Positions 59,815-64,000 of a stretch of DNA of 64,000 nt are shown here, one piece after another; within the stretch, counting starts at the first letter, position 1; the number at the start of each line of letters is the position of its first letter. The notes under the pieces are model-generated. The model saw only the letters and a program-made list of their open reading frames with translations. It had not been told where the DNA came from and did not search any database. The stretch spans positions 124,001 through 188,000 of the forward strand of contig JANQQL010000042.1 in assembly GCA_028289345.1 (NCBI GenBank). Direction: 5' to 3'. Position numbers and translations under genes: made by a program. The DNA is from Planctomycetota bacterium. GTDB lineage: Bacteria; Planctomycetota; B15-G4; SIAN01.

Positions 59815-60234
59815 ATGATTCGCTCATTGCTCGCCGTGCTCAGCCTTTGTCTATGGCTGGCACCTGTGGCCACGGCCACGCCCCACGCTCGCCATGCCAT
59901 CAAGCCTGCTCCACGGGTCGTCATTCGGGGGGAGGTCCTGGCTGGAAATCCGGGCGCATTCCGATCTCTCGGAGTCGTCGAGCGCAAAGCTGTGTTCTTG
60001 CAGATCCCGGCTTACCAGACCCTGGTCCGGGAGCGTTTGTCGCGAACCAACCCTCGCTACCACTTCCTCCTGCGCCAGGCCAATGACGCCTTTCGAGCTG
60101 CAATGACGCGAGTGGCTGTGCAAAATGGTGTGGACTTGGTGGTGGAAACCGGGGGGGTTTCTGCGGTGGGACTGGAAATCCAGGACCTGACTGCAGGCGT
60201 GGTGCGGGAAGTCAGTCCGCGCCGACGTCGCTGA
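59815..60234 (+). CDS. Small exported protein with OmpH/Skp-like C terminus
   Basis: 139 residues. The ATG at 59815 begins a signal peptide (MIRSLLAVLSLCLWLAPVAT). The mature part is about 115 residues; AFRAAMTRVAVQNGVDLVVE followed by TGGVSAVGLEIQDLTAGVV resembles the C-terminal segment of OmpH/Skp periplasmic chaperones (a helix, then a VDLVLD-like strand and a DLT ending). The rest is short for Skp and the similarity is by eye only. It lies between the candidate sigma-54 promoter and two secretin genes, 54 nt upstream of the first, so it may be an assembly partner for them. Confidence 0.5.
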   Translation: MIRSLLAVLSLCLWLAPVATATPHARHAIKPAPRVVIRGEVLAGNPGAFRSLGVVERKAVFLQIPAYQTLVRERLSRTNPRYHFLLRQANDAFRAAMTRVAVQNGVDLVVETGGVSAVGLEIQDLTAGVVREVSPRRRR

Positions 60235-60288
60235 CCTTCCTCGCTTCCGCAAACTCGATCCCAGTTCGATCGACGAAGGGAGGGGAAG

Positions 60289-61719
60289 TTGGTCTTGCGA
60301 TCCCGATTGCAGAGGGGATGGATCGCTTTCGCGTTGGTGATGGTCACTCTTGCCGGGTGCGTGCGAGAGTCCTTCGCGGTCCACCCACGTCTTGACCGGG
60401 TTCGCGCCGAGCCGGGGGGCAGAACCAGCCAATTCGCTCCGCCACGGGACCGGGGAGCCACCCACGCCACCGGTCCGCGTCGCCAAGAGGCGGGTCCAGG
60501 TTGGGTCGAAAGTTCTCGCGCAGAAAAGCGTCAACGCACCAACGACAGCTTGGAGAGCCAGAGCCTCGAATGGAGCGAGAGCTTTGACGAGACCCTGGTT
60601 TCCGGACCGGGCGCCACCCTGCCCCGGTTCGAGTGGAACTTGATCCGCAATCCGGACGGAACTCTCACCAAGCTCTACTACTTCCGCTCGAACAAGCCTG
60701 GCATTCAGACCTACGTGGATCTCTTGAAGAGATTCGTTCCGGACTTTGCCTCGTTGCAAGAGGGGTCGGACTACTGGGTTCAGAAGGATTACATCCGCGA
60801 CCCACGGAAGAAGAATGAGGACCGCTGGTTCGGCAACGGCGAGTTCGCTCTTCCTTTCGGTGCCGGAGAGGTGGCAGACCTGCTCATGGTTTCGGCCTCG
60901 GAGATGGCGCTGCGGCAAATCGATTCTTTTCTCGCCGCGCTCCGTTCCCAGACGCCCCAGGTGGAAGTCGAAGTCACGATCGTCGAAATCGACCACCGAG
61001 ATGGTTTGACCGTCGGATTCAACTTGAGTGCCACCCGCGAGGGACAGAACAACCTTTTCAACGACGTGTCGCTGAATCTCGCTCAGGATCTGGTCACCGG
61101 GACCTTCGGCAGCTTCTCTGCGATCCATGACGAAACCGTAATCAACGGCATGCTGGAGGTCCTTCAGGAAACCGGATACTCGAACATCCTGTCCTCGCCC
61201 AAGCTGGCGGTCCTCAACGGACACCGAGCGGTGATCGACACGGGGGCCGAGACCCCGGTGTTCACGCCGGAGTTCAATGCGAACGGTCTGAACACGATCT
61301 CGACGGAGTTTCGTCCCACCGGAATCAAGGTGGTGGTGGTTCCCTTCATCTTGAGTGGCGACACGGTGCAGCTCGATATCAGCGTGGAAGTGTCGTCGGT
61401 CACCGGCACCATTTCCTCGGCGGTGGGGGGCAGCGCGACCGTGGACAACCCGCTGCTGTCTCGGCGCAACGCCCACACCATGGTCACGGTGCCTTCGGGA
61501 AAGACCGTGTTGATCGGCGGATTGATCACCAGTAGCGAAGTGGAGACCGTAGACAAGATTCCGTTGTTGGGAGACATCCCACTGCTCGGAAAGTTGTTCC
61601 AGCGACGTTCGTCGACGATCGAGGATGCGCAGGTGTTGTTCCTGGTCAAGCCCAAGGTGTTCCAGGATCGGTTCGAGTTCGGAGACTTCTCTGAGCCGAT
61701 TCGTGCCCTGACGCAGTGA
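60289..61719 (+). CDS. Lipoprotein secretin (type II/III secretion GspD-like domain), copy 1
   Basis: 476 residues from a TTG at 60289 (GGAGGGG just upstream; a second TTG at 60295 is possible). Lipobox LAGC (Cys24). Residues about 115-215 form an N-domain with DGTLTKLYYFR, and residues 220-470 a secretin domain: VEVEVTIVEIDHRDGLTVGF, GYSNILSSPKLAVLNGHRAV, IKVVVVPFILSGDTVQLDIS, the strongly conserved TVLIGGLITSS and DIPLLGKLF. Secretins form outer-membrane rings of type II/III secretion, type IV pili and phage assembly. No other component is nearby. It is paralogous to the next gene. Confidence 0.88.
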   Translation: MVLRSRLQRGWIAFALVMVTLAGCVRESFAVHPRLDRVRAEPGGRTSQFAPPRDRGATHATGPRRQEAGPGWVESSRAEKRQRTNDSLESQSLEWSESFDETLVSGPGATLPRFEWNLIRNPDGTLTKLYYFRSNKPGIQTYVDLLKRFVPDFASLQEGSDYWVQKDYIRDPRKKNEDRWFGNGEFALPFGAGEVADLLMVSASEMALRQIDSFLAALRSQTPQVEVEVTIVEIDHRDGLTVGFNLSATREGQNNLFNDVSLNLAQDLVTGTFGSFSAIHDETVINGMLEVLQETGYSNILSSPKLAVLNGHRAVIDTGAETPVFTPEFNANGLNTISTEFRPTGIKVVVVPFILSGDTVQLDISVEVSSVTGTISSAVGGSATVDNPLLSRRNAHTMVTVPSGKTVLIGGLITSSEVETVDKIPLLGDIPLLGKLFQRRSSTIEDAQVLFLVKPKVFQDRFEFGDFSEPIRALTQ

Positions 61720-61762
61720 TCGCCCCGGAATGAATCTGGGCGAGGGAAAGGCGGTGAGAAGA

Positions 61763-63199
61763 ATGGCGAGCCGGAGCAAGTGTCGATTTGCCAGGACCCC
61801 GGGCGCCCTGACGCTGATCGCTCTCGGGATGAGCGCAAGCTGCGTGAGCGAGCCGGCCGGAGAGCGGGGCCGCGACTACCGTCTCTGGCTCGAAACCGAT
61901 GCCGGATTCCAGCAAGTGCCAACCGAGACTCGAGGGGCCAGTCAAGCGACCGGGCCGCGACCGGTGGAATCGGCGGGTCCTCGCGCCCAGGAGGACTTCG
62001 GCGACATTCCTGCGTTTCCCGTGGCGGTCGACGATACGCGTTTGTTCCAAGCGGAGGTGATTCCCGAAGGTTTTGGCGCCGGCCAGAGCCCGTTCCATCG
62101 CCTGGACGGAGACGTGATTCGAAACAGCGATGGGACCTTCACCAAGATGTACCACTTCCGGGTCGGCGCCCCGGGGGCAGCGGTGTACCTGGAACTCATG
62201 AAGCGATTCGTGGCAGGGTTTTCGGGATTGCAGCAGGGACAGGATTATTGGATCCAGCCGCGCTACACCACGGACCCTCGCCGCAAGAACGATGACGTCT
62301 GGAGGTCCAACGGCGACTTTGGATTGCCGTTCGGGACCGGAGACGTGGCCGATCTGGTGTTGATCAAGTCCACCACGGAGATGTTGCAGAACGTCGATCG
62401 ATTCCTGGAAGAGCTGATGACCGGGGTGCCCCAGGTCGAGATCGAAGTCTCGATCTTGGAAGTCTCGGTGGACGACGACCTGGTGACCGGCATTCAGGCA
62501 GACTTCACCCGCGGGACCGAGGCCGATCCGGAAAGCGGCCTGTTGGACAACGTCGTCATGAACCTTGCCCAGGACCTGGTCTTGGGAACCTTCGGAAGTT
62601 TTTCCGCCATCCAGGATGAGACGGTGATCACCGGGTTGATCCAGTTCCTTCAAACCCACACCTATTCGAACGTGTTGTCTGCGCCGAAGCTGGCCGTGCT
62701 CAACGGTCACCGCGCGGTGATCGATACCGGAGCCGAAACTCCGTTCTTTGCACCCAAGTTCCGAGCGGCCGGAATTCAGACGGTGACCACCTCGTTCAAG
62801 CAGACCGGGATCAAAGTGGTGCTCCTGCCGTTCATCGTGAGCGCCGACACGGTGCAGCTCGAGATCACCATCGAGGCATCGGCCATCACCGGTTTCGTCG
62901 AGTCGGGAGTGGATAGTGGGACCCAGGTCACCAACCCGCTCATCTCCCGACGCAACGCTCACACCATCGTCAATGTTCCGTCGGGCAAGACCGTCTTGAT
63001 TGGTGGTCTCTCCACGTCCGACGAGATCGAGCGCATCGAAAAGGTTCCGCTGCTGGGAGACATTCCACTGCTCGGGCACCTGTTCAAGCGCACGGACTCG
63101 TCGCATCGTCGCAACCAGGTGTTGTTCCTCGTGAAGCCGACGATCCTCATCGATCCGCTTGCCGGCGGCGTGCAGTACGACCCGGCGGAAGACGAGTGA
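61763..63199 (+). CDS. Lipoprotein secretin, copy 2 (tandem paralogue)
   Basis: 478 residues from the ATG at 61763; an ATG at 61730 would add 11 residues before the signal. Lipobox SASC (Cys27). The architecture is the same as that of the preceding protein, with near-identical blocks: NSDGTFTKMYHFR, DYWIQPRYTTDPRRKNDD, DVADLVLI, PQVEIEVSILEVSVDDDLVT, YSNVLSAPKLAVLNGHRAVI, KTVLIGGLSTSD, DIPLLGHLF. It lies 43 nt after the first copy and is probably in the same operon. A tandem duplication is likely. Two secretins with separate N-domains could make mixed or alternative rings; no experiment is implied. Confidence 0.87.
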   Translation: MASRSKCRFARTPGALTLIALGMSASCVSEPAGERGRDYRLWLETDAGFQQVPTETRGASQATGPRPVESAGPRAQEDFGDIPAFPVAVDDTRLFQAEVIPEGFGAGQSPFHRLDGDVIRNSDGTFTKMYHFRVGAPGAAVYLELMKRFVAGFSGLQQGQDYWIQPRYTTDPRRKNDDVWRSNGDFGLPFGTGDVADLVLIKSTTEMLQNVDRFLEELMTGVPQVEIEVSILEVSVDDDLVTGIQADFTRGTEADPESGLLDNVVMNLAQDLVLGTFGSFSAIQDETVITGLIQFLQTHTYSNVLSAPKLAVLNGHRAVIDTGAETPFFAPKFRAAGIQTVTTSFKQTGIKVVLLPFIVSADTVQLEITIEASAITGFVESGVDSGTQVTNPLISRRNAHTIVNVPSGKTVLIGGLSTSDEIERIEKVPLLGDIPLLGHLFKRTDSSHRRNQVLFLVKPTILIDPLAGGVQYDPAEDE

Positions 63200-63361
63200 G
63201 CCGCACCACCCGCGAACGCCCAACGATCTCCTGAGCAAGCACGGCATCGACAGAGCTGCCTGGTGTTGGGCGGGCCGGTCGCGCCGATGGCACCAGCAAT
63301 CGGCGATGTCCTTTCGACGATTGTTCTTCGTGCTGGTTCGTCGCCGCGACATTCGCGGAAC

Positions 63362-63401
63362 CGTCAAAGAAAAGAGCGCGCGGCGAATCCGCCGCGCGCT
63401 C
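63362..63401 (-). terminator. Strong intrinsic terminator for the cyclophilin gene
   Basis: GAGCGCGCGGCG (63374-63385) and CGCCGCGCGCTC (63390-63401) form a perfect 12-bp stem with an AATC loop. On the minus strand the T-rich stretch TTTTCTTTGAC follows directly, giving a classic terminator for the minus-strand gene that ends at 63451. It may also stop the convergent secretin transcript, although the plus-side T-tract is poor. Confidence 0.8.
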
Positions 63402-63450
63402 CGAGAGTTCTTGGTGTGTTCGAGTGCTCCGTCCGAAGACGGGAACCTGA

Positions 63451-64000
63451 TCAGCCTTCGACGATGGTGGCCTTCTTCACGCCGTCGAGCTTGGGGAAGT
63501 CCGCATCCAGGTAGGCATTGCCTTCGGATTGAATTCGTCCCTGGCTCGGACCGCGTCCCCGGGGGGCTCCTTCGCCGTAGCCCTTGTAGAGAGAATCGAC
63601 CACTTCCATCCCCTCCACGACTTTGCCGAACGGCGCGAATCCCTGGGAGTCCAGGAAGCTGTTGTCCTTGAAGTTGATGAATACTTGGGTGGTCCGGCTG
63701 TTCGGGCCGGAAGTCGCGAAGGTGATCATGCCCTTGCCGTTGGACTGCTTTGGTTTGTCATCGGGGATGCGAGCCCTCTGCCAAGCAGAGCTCACCTTGG
63801 GATTGCCGTTGATGCCGAACTGCACCATGAAACCTTCGATGCAGCGGAAGAAGCGGACGTCGTCGAAGAAGCCGTTCTTGACCAGGTTGTAGAAGCGATC
63901 GGCACCTTGGGGCGCCCACTCCCGAGTGACTTCCAAGACGAAGTCGCCCTTGGTGGTTTCGAACTTGGCGCGGAACGTGTCCGGTGCGGTTTCCTTCAAC
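63451..64000 (-). CDS. ppiB: Cyclophilin-type peptidyl-prolyl cis-trans isomerase (5' end beyond window)
   Basis: At least 182 residues; the frame remains open at the window edge, so the true start, which may include a signal peptide, lies outside. Cyclophilin motifs: TTKGDFVLEVTREWAPQGAD, RFYNLVKNGFFDDVRFFRCI, GFMVQFGINGNP, GMITFATSGPNSRTTQVFIN and FAPFGKVVEGMEVVDSLYKG. The catalytic arginine (RFFR) and the core F..Q pattern are present. It catalyses proline isomerisation in protein folding. An unusual insertion (RARIPDDKPKQSNGKG) is normal for the family loop. It is convergent with the secretin operon. Confidence 0.9.
   Translation of the reverse strand, partial: LKETAPDTFRAKFETTKGDFVLEVTREWAPQGADRFYNLVKNGFFDDVRFFRCIEGFMVQFGINGNPKVSSAWQRARIPDDKPKQSNGKGMITFATSGPNSRTTQVFINFKDNSFLDSQGFAPFGKVVEGMEVVDSLYKGYGEGAPRGRGPSQGRIQSEGNAYLDADFPKLDGVKKATIVEG

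Noticed and set aside
1..64000. Mobile elements, CRISPR arrays, tRNA or rRNA genes
   Set aside because: I found no transposase, integrase, phage gene, regularly spaced repeats or clover-leaf pattern. The only repeats are the 54-bp pair and the hairpins listed.

Overview
The window is high-GC, densely coded DNA from one bacterial chromosome; I see no insertion sequence, phage, tRNA, rRNA or CRISPR. A Planctomycetota member, probably a deep-branching lineage, is the best guess. The reasons are a Ser/Thr kinase fused to a formylglycine-generating-enzyme (FGE) domain, a second secreted FGE-like protein, a planctomycete-style ECF sigma factor, DUF4388 proteins, an MglA/MglB-type GTPase module and several large secreted or lipid-anchored proteins. 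Myxococcota or Acidobacteriota cannot be excluded from sequence alone.

Layout. 1-13.6 kb: 3' end of valS, an FGE-like secreted protein, an RluD-type pseudouridine synthase, a GT-C-like membrane protein, the kinase-FGE fusion, a methanethiol S-methyltransferase (mddA), an ECF sigma factor, a DUF4388 protein and two secreted proteins. 13.6-20.9 kb: propionate/methylmalonyl-CoA block with a MatB-like acyl-CoA synthetase (minus strand), methylmalonyl-CoA mutase catalytic subunit, epimerase, and a three-subunit acyl-CoA carboxylase whose last genes overlap by 4 nt. 21-30.3 kb: two poorly characterised genes, then a SurA/PpiC-like protein, a LipM-like lipoyl-pathway enzyme, transaldolase, gcvP and convergent gcvH. 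LipM would supply lipoate for GcvH, so these belong together functionally.

30.3-39.2 kb: a signalling module with a DUF4388-TPR-membrane-propeller protein, a TPR protein, a roadblock/LC7 protein, an MglA-like GTPase carrying an unusual C-terminal membrane anchor, and an MglB-like protein, flanked by minus-strand TPR proteins. 39.5-43.1 kb: a complete Mla/MCE-type lipid ABC importer operon (permease with N-terminal STAS-like domain, ATPase, MCE protein, auxiliary lipoprotein). 43.4-50.7 kb: a large Ig-like lipoprotein, queC, rpsO, pnp (with an RGG-rich tail) and a cold-shock protein.

50.9-63.2 kb is the most novel part. A 975-residue glycine-rich surface protein is divergent from an 1892-residue membrane protein that combines periplasmic sensor domains, five predicted membrane helices, HAMP, GAF, a degenerate GGDEF, a sigma-54 AAA+ domain with GAFTGA, and a DeoR-like winged helix in place of the usual Fis helix. 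Immediately downstream are an 11-bp inverted repeat, a plausible sigma-54 -24/-12 element, a small exported protein and two tandem paralogous secretin lipoproteins. I read this as a candidate self-contained envelope-sensing circuit that controls an outer-membrane secretin system. The window ends inside a minus-strand cyclophilin gene that has a strong intrinsic terminator.
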